The translations under genes and the position numbers were made by a program. The notes under the pieces were generated by a model, which worked only from the letters and a program-made list of their open reading frames with translations, did not search any database and had not been told where the DNA came from. Shown here in pieces: positions 1-9,463 of a DNA stretch of 64,000 nt. The DNA is taken from positions 3,484,501-3,548,500 of the forward strand of contig NZ_AP027149.1 of assembly GCF_027925445.1 (NCBI RefSeq), given 5' to 3'. Position 1 is the first letter of the stretch. The number at the start of each line of letters is the position of its first letter. The stretch is from Methylocystis bryophila. Lineage in GTDB: Bacteria > Pseudomonadota > Alphaproteobacteria > Rhizobiales > Beijerinckiaceae.

Positions 1-776
1 GCGTTCTCATCGGCGCCATTGAGAACGAAAACATGCGAGCCGAGCTTCTCGTCGCCCTTCAGCGCCAGACTCGAGGTCGCGACCACGACGTCGTTCTCGA
101 TCAGCTCAATCTTATGATCGGCTGAAGAGGCGACGACGCTGATGACCGGCTTATCCTCAGCCTGAGACCAATCCGACGGATGCTTCTTCCCGTCGAGTCC
201 CGCCAGCACGTGCTGAAATTCGTCCTCGGCATAGCCGCTCAGCACCATGCCGGGATGGGTCAATTGCCAAGGGTCGGTATGAGCCCCCGCGATAATGACA
301 GGCGTGCCCAGATGCGTCACGCCAAACAGCAGTTCCGAGAATTTCCGCGGCAGACGCACGCAACCATGCGAAGCCGGATAGCCCGGCAGATTGCCCGCAT
401 GCAGCGCCACGCCGGACCACGTCAGGCGGTTCATGTTGGGCATGGGCGCGTCGTCATAAGTGGACGAGCGATGATTCTTGTCTTTCTGCAACACGACGAA
501 GACGCCGGTCGGAGTCGCGTGTCCGGCCTTGCCGGTCGAGCAGGTGGAGACGCCGATGCGGATGCCGTTGCGATAGACATGCACACGCTGCTGCGGAAGG
601 GAAACGACGATGGAGACCGGTCCTGTCGGCGCGAGCTCCGGGCGCCATGTGAACTGTCCGGGCTTCAGCTGGGAGATGTCCTCGCTCTCCTCATTGCCGA
701 AAGCGGAAGGCGTCGCGACGAACGCTCCGGCTCCGATCACGCCGCCAAGAAACATGCGCCGACTGCAATGGCTCAT
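1..776 (-). CDS. L,D-transpeptidase (YkuD domain), cut by the left edge
   Basis: The reading frame from the ATG at 776 stays open to base 1, so the C-terminus lies outside the window. The N-terminus carries SRRMFLGGVIGAGAF, a twin-arginine-like or ordinary signal sequence, so an envelope location is likely. About residues 55-165 form a YkuD catalytic domain: VSLPQQRVHVYRNG opens it, and HAGNLPGYPASHGCVRLP contains the family's SHGC(V/I)R signature with catalytic His and Cys. Such enzymes make 3-3 crosslinks in peptidoglycan or attach proteins to it. A second start at Met8 is possible. It is divergent from the transglutaminase operon. The family call is firm, the exact substrate unknown. Confidence 0.85.
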   Translation of the reverse strand, partial: MSHCSRRMFLGGVIGAGAFVATPSAFGNEESEDISQLKPGQFTWRPELAPTGPVSIVVSLPQQRVHVYRNGIRIGVSTCSTGKAGHATPTGVFVVLQKDKNHRSSTYDDAPMPNMNRLTWSGVALHAGNLPGYPASHGCVRLPRKFSELLFGVTHLGTPVIIAGAHTDPWQLTHPGMVLSGYAEDEFQHVLAGLDGKKHPSDWSQAEDKPVISVVASSADHKIELIENDVVVATSSLALKGDEKLGSHVFVLNGADEN

Positions 777-1098
777 CGTCACCCCCAAGGTTGCTAAGAG
801 GAGCCGGCGATATCACGGAGCCGCGCCACGGCAAAGTTGACGCGGCCGCTTGACTGGGAGGCAACGGAAGAGGGTTGGATCGCGCGAAGTCCTGAGAAAT
901 AACCGGGGCAGCCTCATTTATACGCGCCGGCCTCGCGGATTCTGCCGGGGTTCCTGGCGATTGCCAAGCCCAGCGTGGTCCCCAGCGCCCGCTCCTTATG
1001 CAGCATGCCCGCTATCCCGGCCGCGCCTCCCTTGACATGTCCCGCCAAGCCCTTTGTGCTATGCCGGCGGCAATGCTCAATCGGAGAATGGGTTTTCA
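777..1098. other. Intergenic region between divergent genes
   Basis: About 320 bases between the divergent L,D-transpeptidase and transglutaminase operon. It must hold both promoters. I see no clear operator, terminator or small gene; the open frames here are GC-rich and lack ribosome-binding sites. Confidence 0.4.
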
Positions 1099-4000
1099 GT
1101 GTCGATCCAGGTCGCGCTTCACCACGTCACGCACTACAAATACGACCGGCCCATCTCGCTCGGTCCGCAGATCGTGCGGCTGCGCCCCGCCGCGCATTGC
1201 CGCACGCGCGTCACCGGCTACTCGCTGAAGATTTCGCCCTCCGACCATTTCATCAATTGGCAGCAGGATCCGCACGGCAATTGGCTCGCGCGCCTCGTCT
1301 TCCCCAATAAGGCGGAGGAGTTTCGCATCGAGGTCGACCTCCTTGCCGAGCTCGCTGTCTTCAATCCCTTCGATTTTTTCGTCGAGCCGACGGCCGAGCA
1401 TTATCCCTTCTCCTATCCGCCCGACACGCTCGAACAGCTGCCGGGATATCTCGACCCCGTCGACGTTGGCCCGCTGACGGAGACCTTTCTGGGTCACTTC
1501 CTGAAGGAACAATCGTCGGAGGCTTTGAGGACGATCCCCTTCCTCGTCGAGCTCAACGCGCAGCTCAATCGCGAGATTCGCTACCTCATTCGCATGGAGG
1601 CGGGCGTCCAGTCGCCGGAAGAAACGCTGTCGCTCAAATCCGGCTCCTGCCGCGACAGCGCCTGGCTTCTCGTGCAGCTTTTGCGGCGGCTGGGCTTCGC
1701 CGCGCGTTTCGTCTCCGGCTATCTCATTCAGCTCAAGGCGGACGTCGATCCCATCGAAGGGCCGAAGGGGACGGATCGCGACTTCACCGATCTGCACGCT
1801 TGGACGGAGGTTTATGTTCCCGGCGCGGGCTGGATCGGCCTCGATCCGACGTCCGGCCTTTTCTGCGGCGAGGGCCATCTGCCTTTGTGCGGCGCGCCGC
1901 ATTATCGCGCCTGCGCGCCGATCTCGGGCGTGGTCGATCCCGCGAATGTCGAGTTCGGCTTCGAAATGCGCGTCGAGCGCATTCGGCAGGCGCCGCGTGT
2001 CACGGCGCCTTTCAGCGACGAGGCCTGGGCGCGGCTCGATCGGCTTGGGCAGACGGTGGACGCCGATCTCGTGAAGGAGGACGTGCGGCTCACCATGGGC
2101 GGCGAGCCGACTTTCATCTCCATCGACGATTTCGAGGGCGCCGAGTGGAACACGGCCGCGGTCGGTCCGACCAAGCGCGATCACGCCGACGCGCTCATTC
2201 GCCGTTTGCGCGACGTTTACGCGCCTTCTGGGCTGCTGCATTACGGCCAGGGCAAGTGGTATCCGGGCGAGAGCCTACCGCGCTGGGCTTTCGGGCTTTA
2301 TTGGCGGAAGGACGGCAAGCCGATCTGGAAGGACGAGCGTCTCATCGATCGCCCGGCAGGCTCCAACGCGGCGACCGTGGCGGCGGCCGAGCGCTTCGCT
2401 GCGAAAATTGCCACGGGCCTCACGGTCGCCGCCGACTGTGTCATGCCGGCCTTCGAAGACCCAGTTCTGTGGATGGAGAAGGAGGCGCAGTTACCCTTCA
2501 ACGTCGATCCGACCGATCCGAAGCTCGCCGATCCTGAAGAGCGCGCGCGCATGCGCCGCGTGTTCGAACGCGGCTTGGGCACGCCGACCGGCTTCGTTCT
2601 TCCGATCCAGCGCTGGAACGCGCAAGCGACATCCGGTTGGCGATCGGAACGCTGGAAGCTTCGCCGCGAACGCCTCTTCCTGGCGCCGGGCGACTCGCCC
2701 ATCGGCCTAAGGCTGCCGCTGCCCTCCCTCCCCCACGCGGCCGAGCCTGAGCACATTCACCCGCAGGATCCGCTCGAGGAGCGGCCGGAGCTTCCGGATT
2801 TCGAAGCGACGACGTTCCGGCAAGTCCATTCCGAGCGGGCAGCTTCGGCCGGCCAGGACGTTCAGGAGCAGTCTCTCGTCGAAGGCGTGGTGCGCACCGC
2901 GCTCGCGATCGAACCGCGCGACGGCGTGCTGTGCGTGTTCATGCCGCCGGTCGCAAAGCTCGAGCATTATCTCGAGCTGGTGTCCCTCATCGAAGCGACC
3001 GCCAATGAGATGGGCCTGCCCGTGCACGTCGAGGGCTATCCGCCGCCCTCCGACCCGCGGCTCAACGTCATCAAGGTGACGCCCGACCCCGGCGTGATCG
3101 AGGTGAACATTCACCCTGCCGCCTCCTGGCGCGAGGTGGTCGAAACGACGACGACGCTCTATGAAGAGGCGCGCATGGCGCGGCTCACCACGAACAAGTT
3201 TCTGCTCGACGGCAAGCAGACGGGCTCGGGCGGCGGCAATCACGTCGTGCTGGGCGGAGAGAAGCCCGCCGACTCGCCCTTCCTGCGCCGGCCGGATCTC
3301 CTGAAGAGCGTCGTGCTCTACTGGCAGCGGCATCCCTCGCTGTCCTATCTCTTCTCCGGCATGTTCATCGGCCCGACGAGCCAGTCGCCGCGCGTCGACG
3401 AGGCGCGGCACGACTCTCTCTATGAACTGGAGATCGCGCTCGCCAACACGCCAGCGCCGGGATCGGGCGAGTTTCCGCTCTGGCTCGTCGACCGGCTCTA
3501 TCGCAATCTGCTCGTCGACGTTTCCGGCAACACGCATCGCGCCGAAATCTGCATCGACAAGCTTTACTCGCCCGATGGCCCGACGGGACGGTTAGGGCTC
3601 GTCGAGTTTCGGGCCTTCGAGATGCCGCCCGACGCGCGCATGAGCCTCGCTCAGCAATTGCTGCTGCGCGCGCTCGTCGCCTGGTTCTGGCGCGAGCCGC
3701 AGGAAGGCAATTTCGTGCGCTGGGGAACCGCGCTGCACGATAAATTCATGCTGCCGCATTTCGTCTGGGAGGATTTTCTCGACGTTCTCGGCGACCTGCG
3801 CCGCGCCGGTTACAACTTCGAGCCCGAGTGGTTCGAGGCGCAGCGCGAGTTCCGCTTTCCCTTCGCAGGCGCCGTCGAGCACGGCGGCGTGCGGCTCGAG
3901 ATCCGCCATGCGCTCGAGCCCTGGCACGTTCTGGGCGAGGAGAGCGGCGGCGGCGGCGCCGTGCGCTACGTCGACTCGTCGGTCGAGCGGCTGCAGGTGA

Positions 4001-4404
4001 AAGCGCAAGGCTTCGTGCCCGGGCGGCATGCGATTGGCTGCAACGGCCGGCGGGTGCCGATGACGAGCGCGGGCGCGCAAGGCGAAGCCGTCGCAGGCGT
4101 TCGCTTCAAGGCCTGGACGCCGGCTTCAGGCCTGCATCCGACGATCCCGGTGCACGCCCCTCTCACCTTCGATGTGATCGATACTTGGAGCCTGCGCTCG
4201 CTGGGCGGCTGCGTCTATCACGTCGCCCATCCCGGCGGACGCAGTTACGAGACCTTTCCCGTCAACGCGCAGGAGGCGGAGGCGCGGCGGCTCGCCCGCT
4301 TCCAGGAGCACGGCCATACGCCCGGACGGATCGATCTGCCGCGAGAGGAGCTGGCGGGAGAGTTCCCCTTGAGCCTGGATTTACGGAGGCGACTTGGCGG
4401 TTGA
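1099..4404 (+). CDS. Transglutaminase-like protein with DUF2126 C-terminal region
   Basis: A 1101-residue protein. An N-terminal bacterial transglutaminase beta region starts at VALHHVTHYKYDRP, followed by a papain-like transglutaminase core: the Cys is in SGSCRDSAWLLVQLL, the His in DLHAWTEVYVPG and the Asp in WIGLDPTSG. From about residue 330 onward it is DUF2126, beginning near DVRLTMGGEPTFISID. I chose the GTG at 1099 over the upstream frame start at 1054 because family members begin close to this point. It overlaps the next gene by 11 bases. This family is known in operons with circularly permuted ATP-grasp and alpha-E proteins and is predicted to act in an uncharacterised peptide ligation or processing pathway; the substrate is unknown. 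Confidence 0.88.
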   Translation: MSIQVALHHVTHYKYDRPISLGPQIVRLRPAAHCRTRVTGYSLKISPSDHFINWQQDPHGNWLARLVFPNKAEEFRIEVDLLAELAVFNPFDFFVEPTAEHYPFSYPPDTLEQLPGYLDPVDVGPLTETFLGHFLKEQSSEALRTIPFLVELNAQLNREIRYLIRMEAGVQSPEETLSLKSGSCRDSAWLLVQLLRRLGFAARFVSGYLIQLKADVDPIEGPKGTDRDFTDLHAWTEVYVPGAGWIGLDPTSGLFCGEGHLPLCGAPHYRACAPISGVVDPANVEFGFEMRVERIRQAPRVTAPFSDEAWARLDRLGQTVDADLVKEDVRLTMGGEPTFISIDDFEGAEWNTAAVGPTKRDHADALIRRLRDVYAPSGLLHYGQGKWYPGESLPRWAFGLYWRKDGKPIWKDERLIDRPAGSNAATVAAAERFAAKIATGLTVAADCVMPAFEDPVLWMEKEAQLPFNVDPTDPKLADPEERARMRRVFERGLGTPTGFVLPIQRWNAQATSGWRSERWKLRRERLFLAPGDSPIGLRLPLPSLPHAAEPEHIHPQDPLEERPELPDFEATTFRQVHSERAASAGQDVQEQSLVEGVVRTALAIEPRDGVLCVFMPPVAKLEHYLELVSLIEATANEMGLPVHVEGYPPPSDPRLNVIKVTPDPGVIEVNIHPAASWREVVETTTTLYEEARMARLTTNKFLLDGKQTGSGGGNHVVLGGEKPADSPFLRRPDLLKSVVLYWQRHPSLSYLFSGMFIGPTSQSPRVDEARHDSLYELEIALANTPAPGSGEFPLWLVDRLYRNLLVDVSGNTHRAEICIDKLYSPDGPTGRLGLVEFRAFEMPPDARMSLAQQLLLRALVAWFWREPQEGNFVRWGTALHDKFMLPHFVWEDFLDVLGDLRRAGYNFEPEWFEAQREFRFPFAGAVEHGGVRLEIRHALEPWHVLGEESGGGGAVRYVDSSVERLQVKAQGFVPGRHAIGCNGRRVPMTSAGAQGEAVAGVRFKAWTPASGLHPTIPVHAPLTFDVIDTWSLRSLGGCVYHVAHPGGRSYETFPVNAQEAEARRLARFQEHGHTPGRIDLPREELAGEFPLSLDLRRRLGG

Positions 4405-6895
4405 GCAGAGCGCCTGGCGCGACGACGATTCGGTCCCCGTCTCGGCGTGGCTCGCGGGTTACAGTCCCCTAGCCGGCACGCATGACGAGCTGATCGGGCC
4501 GGACGGCCGCCCGCGCGCGCATTGGCTGACCTTTTTCGACTCCCTGTCGGCGCTCGGCGAGAATGAGCTCGAGCATCGCTTCGCCGCCGCGGGCCGGCGC
4601 ATTAGAGATTACGGCGTCACCTACCGCGTGCATGGGGAGGCGCGCGAGCGGCCGTGGCCGCTGAGCCGTTTGCCTCTGCTCATCACGGAAAGCGACTGGC
4701 GCGGACTGGCCGCGGGCGTGACGCAGCGCGCCACCCTGCTCGAGCGCTTTCTGCGCGACGTCTATGGCGAGGCTCGTCTCGTCGCGGAGGGCGCGCTTCC
4801 CGCCGCGGCCTTGGCCGGCTCGCCCAATTACATTCGCCCCATGCACGGCGTGGCCCCCCAGGGAGGGCGTTGGCTCGGATTTTACGCCGTCGATGTGACC
4901 CGCGGCGCCGACGGATCTTGGCGCGTGCTCGGAGATCGCGCGCAGGCCCCTTCCGGAGCAGGCTACGCGATCGAAAATCGGCTCATTCTCGCGCGTACTT
5001 TCCCGAGTCTCTATCGCGAGATGAACGTGCGCCGCGTCGGTCCGTTCTTTCGCGATTTTCGCGTCGGTCTCGCGGCGACCGCGCAGCGCTCGGCGCCGCG
5101 CATCTGCCTGATGACGCCCGGTCCCTATAGCGAGACTTATTCGGAGCAGGCCCTTCTCGCCCGTCATCTCGGTTTTCTGCTCGTCGAAGGCGCCGACCTC
5201 ATCGTGAATGAGAACCGTCTGCACGTGCGCACGATCGCCGGACAAAAGCGCGTCGACGTGGTCTGGCGGCGCATCGACGCCGATTGGTGCGATCCGCTGG
5301 AGATGAACGCGGCGTCGCGCTTGGGCGTGCCGGGATTGTTCGACGCCATTCGTCAAGGAGCCGTCGCCGTCACGAACATGCCCGGCGCGGGCCTCGTCGA
5401 GTCGCGGGCCGTCTTTTCCTTTCTGCCCGCCCTCGCCCCGAAGCTTCTCGGGGAGGAATTGCGGCTGCCGCAGACCGGCGCCTGGTGGTGCGGGGATCCC
5501 CGGGCCCGCGAAGACATATTGGCGAGACTCGATGCGCTCGCCATCACCGGCGCCCATGGCGAAAAGGCGCCGGGTTTCGCGAAAGACGGCGCGACGATCG
5601 GCGCAGCGCTCGACTCGAGCGGCCGGGAACGGCTCGCGGCCGCGCTCGAGGCGCGCGGCATGGACTATGTCGGGCAGGAGATCGGGAAATTCTCGACGAC
5701 GCCGAGCTTCGTCGACGGCGCGCTCGCCCCACGGCCTTTCGTGCTGCGCGTCTTCGCGGCGGCGACATCCGATGGGTGGAGCGTCATGCCCGGCGGATTC
5801 TGCCGCGTCTCCGATGACCCGAATATGCAGGCCGTCTCCATGGGAGCGGGGGCGAGCTCGGCCGACGTGTGGGTGCTCGCCGAACGCCGCGTCGAGGAAA
5901 CGAGCCTGGTGGCGTCGCTACGTGACGACCGCATCATTCGCGTGCTGGGCAATCTTCCGAGCCGCGCCGCCGACAATCTCTTCTGGATGGGCCGCTATCT
6001 CGAGCGCGCCGAAGCGACGCTTCGGCTCGTGCGGGCGCTCTGTCACCGTCTTACCGACGAGTGGTCGGATCGGCGATGGGTGGTCGAGCGGCTGAAACGG
6101 ATGCTCCTCGCCTGGGGCGCCGTCTCCGAGCTGTCGGAGCAGTCGGCGGCCGCAATCACCGTCGCCGCGACGAGCGATCCGAGCGCTTACGGCTCGGCGC
6201 TCTCCATCGCGGGGCAGATCAGAGCGGCGGCCTCGATCGTCCGCGATAGAATCTCTCCCGAGGTCTGGCAGCTCGTCGCCAGGCTCGAAATGCGGCTGGA
6301 GCGAGCGGCGAAGCTCACGGACTCCGAGCCCGAGATGCTGGAGAACGTGCAGCTCGCCTTATACGCGCTCGCGGCGCTCTCCGGTTACATGAGCGAGAAT
6401 TTCAATCGCGTCGCCGGCTGGGATTTTCTCGATCTCGGCAAACGCATCGAGCGGGCGATCGTCACCTGTCGCTTCGCGCGCCAGTTCGCCGACGCGGAGG
6501 CGAACGACGATAGCCTCGACGCCCTGCTCGAATTGATCGATTCGCAGATCACCTACCGTTCGCGCTATCTCGGCGAAGTCTCGCGCGTGAGAACCCTGGA
6601 CATGGTCATGCTCGATCCTTTCAACCCGCGCTCCGTGGGCTTCCAGCTCGCGCAGATCGACGCCCATCTCGCAGCGCTGCCGACCTTGCACAGCGACGGC
6701 ATGCCGGAAGCGCCGCGTCGACTGGCCTTGAAGCTGCGTGCGGAAATCGAGGTCGAAGACGCCCGGCGCGTCGACGCGCAGCGCGTGCTGGAGTTCGAGC
6801 AAAGCATCATGCTGCTCGCGGACGCGCTGGCGGATCGCTATTTCGTTCAGGCGACGGCGGACGCGCCGAAAGACGAGCCTTCGGGGCTCGCGTGA
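4394..6895 (+). CDS. Circularly permuted ATP-grasp protein fused to an alpha-E domain
   Basis: An 833-residue fusion. Residues about 75-480 are a circularly permuted ATP-grasp domain (PNYIRPMHGVAPQGGRWLGF, then GDRAQAPSGAGYAIENRL). From about 515 comes the helical alpha-E (DUF403) domain, opening with LPSRAADNLFWMGRYLERAE. In many genomes these are two adjacent genes; here they form one. ATP-grasp enzymes of this type are predicted to form amide bonds through acyl-phosphate chemistry. The TTG start at 4394 has GGAGG four bases upstream (4385-4389) and overlaps the preceding gene. The frame ends inside the GTGA overlap with the next gene, so the three genes are probably translationally coupled. 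No proteasome-like Anbu subunit, a frequent companion, is present nearby. Confidence 0.87.
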   Translation: MAVEQSAWRDDDSVPVSAWLAGYSPLAGTHDELIGPDGRPRAHWLTFFDSLSALGENELEHRFAAAGRRIRDYGVTYRVHGEARERPWPLSRLPLLITESDWRGLAAGVTQRATLLERFLRDVYGEARLVAEGALPAAALAGSPNYIRPMHGVAPQGGRWLGFYAVDVTRGADGSWRVLGDRAQAPSGAGYAIENRLILARTFPSLYREMNVRRVGPFFRDFRVGLAATAQRSAPRICLMTPGPYSETYSEQALLARHLGFLLVEGADLIVNENRLHVRTIAGQKRVDVVWRRIDADWCDPLEMNAASRLGVPGLFDAIRQGAVAVTNMPGAGLVESRAVFSFLPALAPKLLGEELRLPQTGAWWCGDPRAREDILARLDALAITGAHGEKAPGFAKDGATIGAALDSSGRERLAAALEARGMDYVGQEIGKFSTTPSFVDGALAPRPFVLRVFAAATSDGWSVMPGGFCRVSDDPNMQAVSMGAGASSADVWVLAERRVEETSLVASLRDDRIIRVLGNLPSRAADNLFWMGRYLERAEATLRLVRALCHRLTDEWSDRRWVVERLKRMLLAWGAVSELSEQSAAAITVAATSDPSAYGSALSIAGQIRAAASIVRDRISPEVWQLVARLEMRLERAAKLTDSEPEMLENVQLALYALAALSGYMSENFNRVAGWDFLDLGKRIERAIVTCRFARQFADAEANDDSLDALLELIDSQITYRSRYLGEVSRVRTLDMVMLDPFNPRSVGFQLAQIDAHLAALPTLHSDGMPEAPRRLALKLRAEIEVEDARRVDAQRVLEFEQSIMLLADALADRYFVQATADAPKDEPSGLA

Positions 6896-7782
6896 TCTAC
6901 GACATCACCCATACGTCGACCTATGTCCACGCGGCGCCCGTCGCCTCCACGCGCGGCGTCATCCGGCTGCTCCCGCGCAACGACGATCGCGGGCAAAAGG
7001 TCGACTTCAGCGCGATCGAGACGACTCCGACGCCTCATACCGTGCGAGAGCGGCGCGATTTCTTCGGCAATCGCGTCGTCGAGGCGCAAGTCAACACGCC
7101 GCATACGAAGCTGCGCATCGTCCTGCGCGCGCGAGTCGAGGTCGATCGCCCAATCGCTCCCGCAGCAGCGTTGACGCCGGAGTGGCGGGAGGCGCGACGC
7201 CTGGCGCAGGCCTGTAATTCGCTTGCGGCCGCGTCGCCCGTGCATGCGCTCTTTCCGAGCCGCCTCGCGCCGCTCGACGAAACGGCCACGCGCTATGCCT
7301 CCGAAAGCTTCCCTTGCGGCAGGACGGTTCTTGAAGGCGCGCAGGACCTCATGCGCCGCATTCATGCGGATTTCGTTTATGACGCGCGCGCCACCAAGAT
7401 CGGCACGCCGATCGCGCAGGTCTTCGCCAAGCGTCGCGGCGTTTGTCAGGACTTCGCCCATTTGATGATCTCGGGGCTGCGCGGGCTGGGCCTGCCCGCG
7501 GCCTATGTCAGCGGCTACATCCGGACGCTTCCCGTCGGGGGCCTGCCGTCCCTCGAAGGCGCCGACGCCTCGCACGCCTGGGTTTCCGTTTGGTGCGGTC
7601 CCGCTTTCGGCTGGATCGGACTCGACCCGACCAATTGCACGGCGGTCGGCGACGATCACGTCGTCGTCGCCATCGGCCGCGACTATTCCGACGTCTCGCC
7701 CATCGACGGCGTCGTGACCGGATCGGGCGAGCAGGAGCTCGAGGTCAGGGTCGCGATGATTCCCGTGGGCGAGCGCAGGTGA
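6892..7782 (+). CDS. Transglutaminase family protein, second in the operon
   Basis: A 296-residue protein starting with GTG in a GTGA overlap with the previous stop. It has the bacterial transglutaminase N-terminal region (YDITHTSTYVHAAPV) and a core with Cys in RRGVCQDFAHLMISGLRGLG, His in ASHAWVSVWCG and Asp in GWIGLDPTNC, so the catalytic triad looks complete. It lacks the DUF2126 extension of the first operon gene. It could be a cysteine peptidase or amide transferase acting on the product of the ATP-grasp protein. That pairing follows from gene order and known family co-occurrence; no substrate can be read from sequence. It is the last gene of the operon, convergent with proS. Confidence 0.88.
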   Translation: MIYDITHTSTYVHAAPVASTRGVIRLLPRNDDRGQKVDFSAIETTPTPHTVRERRDFFGNRVVEAQVNTPHTKLRIVLRARVEVDRPIAPAAALTPEWREARRLAQACNSLAAASPVHALFPSRLAPLDETATRYASESFPCGRTVLEGAQDLMRRIHADFVYDARATKIGTPIAQVFAKRRGVCQDFAHLMISGLRGLGLPAAYVSGYIRTLPVGGLPSLEGADASHAWVSVWCGPAFGWIGLDPTNCTAVGDDHVVVAIGRDYSDVSPIDGVVTGSGEQELEVRVAMIPVGERR

Positions 7783-7800
7783 AGCGCGGAGCGCCGCTTC
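7781..7800. terminator. Short hairpin between convergent genes
   Basis: GAAGCG (7781-7786) and CGCTTC (7795-7800) can pair around an 8-base loop, at the junction of the convergent transglutaminase and proS genes and touching the proS stop. There is no T-tract, so termination would be weak or factor-dependent. Confidence 0.25.
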
Positions 7801-9340
7801 AGTAGGCTCGGGCGATCAGAATGTCCTCGACGGCGTCGCGTCCGGTGAACACACATTTGCCCTTGGCGGGCTCCTGACCCAGCGGCGCGTTGCGCAGCGT
7901 GAGCTTATAGGCCTTCAGGCGCTGCTCAACCTGCTCCAGCTCCGCGCCGGTCGGACGCGACCAGGGCGCGCGCACCCAGCCCTTGAAGGCGCCCGCGCCG
8001 TCTTCCGCCTCCTCACCGAAATAGGCGGCGACGGCCTCAAACGTCGCGAGATCCGTGCGGATGTTCGCGTCACGCTTGGCCTTCGCCTCGTCGAAGAGGG
8101 CGGCCTGAATGTCGGCGAGCAACGCCGGCGCCAGCTCCATCAGCGCGCTTCGCGTCATTCCCGTCGAGGCGATCTTCTCGCCGTCGCGCAGTCGGTCGCG
8201 GCGCAGCAGCGTCACACTGTCGTTCGCCATATCGCGCGGTCCAACCTCCAGAATGATCGGCGCGCCGCGGCGCACCCAGTCCCAGCGCTTATTGGCCGCG
8301 CGCGCCGGCTTCTTGTCGAGATGGGCGCGCACCGGCGCGCTGAAGGCTGTGAGACGGTCGAGCTCGCTCTTGAGCTTCTCGCAATAGGCCAGGACCTCGG
8401 CATCCTCAGGCTTCTCGCGCAGCATCGGGACGATTACGATCTGCTTGGGCGCGATCTTCGGCGGCAGGCGCAGCCCGTCGTCGTCGCCATGCGTCATGAT
8501 CACGCCGCCGATGAGCCGGGTTGAAACGCCCCAGCTCGTCGTGTGGCAGAATTCGAGATCCCCTGTCGCCGACTGGAAACGGATGTTCTGCGCCTTGGCG
8601 AAGTTCGTGCCGAGATAATGCGAGGTGCCGGCCTGCAGCGCCTTCCCGTCCTGCATCATCGCTTCGATCGAAAATGTGTTGTCGGCGCCGGGGAAGCGCT
8701 CGTTCTCCGGCTTTTCGCCCACCACCACGGGCATCGCCAGCACATCTTCCGCGAGCTCGCGATAGACCTCCAGCATTTTCAGGGTCTCGGCGCGCGCGTC
8801 TTCGGCGTCGGCATGGGCCGTGTGGCCCTCCTGCCAGAGGAATTCGCTCGTGCGCAAGAACATGCGCGTTCGCATCTCCCAGCGCACGACATTCGCCCAT
8901 TGATTGATGAGCACGGGTAGGTCCCGATAGGACGCGACCCAGCGCCGGAAGGCGTCGCCGATTATTGTCTCCGACGTCGGTCGCACGACGAGCGGCTCTT
9001 CCAGTTCGGACTCGGGGTCGACGAAGAGCTTTCCGTCCGCGGCCTTCAGCCGGTGATGGGTGACGACCGCCATCTCCTTGGCGAAACCTTCGACATGGGC
9101 CGCCTCCTGGGCGATGAAGCTCAAGGGGATGAAGAGCGGGAAGTAGCAGTTCTCGTGCCCGGTCTCCTTGATGCGCTTGTCGAGCGCCGCCTGCACAAGC
9201 TCCCATACGCCCCAGCCCCAGGGCTTGATGATCATGCAGCCGCGCACCGGGCTCGCCTCGGCGAGATCCGCCTGGGCCACGACGGCCTGATACCATTCGG
9301 GAAAATTCTCTGCGCGGGTGATGTCGAGGGCGAATTTCAT
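7799..9340 (-). CDS. proS: Prolyl-tRNA synthetase, archaeal/eukaryotic-type (short form)
   Basis: 513 residues from the ATG at 9340 (MKFALDITRAENFPEWYQ). The class II signatures are visible: RPTSETIIGDAFRRW, motif 2 RWEMRTRMFLRTSEF followed by LWQEGHTAHA, and a glycine-rich motif 3 region. The anticodon-binding domain follows (KIAPKQIVIVPM). It lacks the editing insertion of the long bacterial enzyme, and it ends in an aromatic ARAY typical of the archaeal-type group. The C-terminal zinc-binding cysteine set of that group is reduced to one Cys (GKCVFTG). Whether the genome has another ProRS cannot be told here. A longer frame back to 9526 exists but runs through palindromic repeat DNA and is unlikely to be coding. 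Confidence 0.9.
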   Translation of the reverse strand: MKFALDITRAENFPEWYQAVVAQADLAEASPVRGCMIIKPWGWGVWELVQAALDKRIKETGHENCYFPLFIPLSFIAQEAAHVEGFAKEMAVVTHHRLKAADGKLFVDPESELEEPLVVRPTSETIIGDAFRRWVASYRDLPVLINQWANVVRWEMRTRMFLRTSEFLWQEGHTAHADAEDARAETLKMLEVYRELAEDVLAMPVVVGEKPENERFPGADNTFSIEAMMQDGKALQAGTSHYLGTNFAKAQNIRFQSATGDLEFCHTTSWGVSTRLIGGVIMTHGDDDGLRLPPKIAPKQIVIVPMLREKPEDAEVLAYCEKLKSELDRLTAFSAPVRAHLDKKPARAANKRWDWVRRGAPIILEVGPRDMANDSVTLLRRDRLRDGEKIASTGMTRSALMELAPALLADIQAALFDEAKAKRDANIRTDLATFEAVAAYFGEEAEDGAGAFKGWVRAPWSRPTGAELEQVEQRLKAYKLTLRNAPLGQEPAKGKCVFTGRDAVEDILIARAY

Positions 9341-9463
9341 GGGGCCGTACTGGTCTCTGGAAGCATGCGGCGGCGGCCGAAGCCCCGCCCTTGGACCCCG
9401 TCGATAACCGGGATTTGGGGTTGGGACAATGCGGCGGGCGATGAAGCGCGGACGCTTTAACCT

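Noticed and set aside
180..797. 205-residue plus-strand frame at the left edge
   Set aside because: Antisense to the L,D-transpeptidase whose SHGCVRLP active site reads on the minus strand and continues past the window edge.
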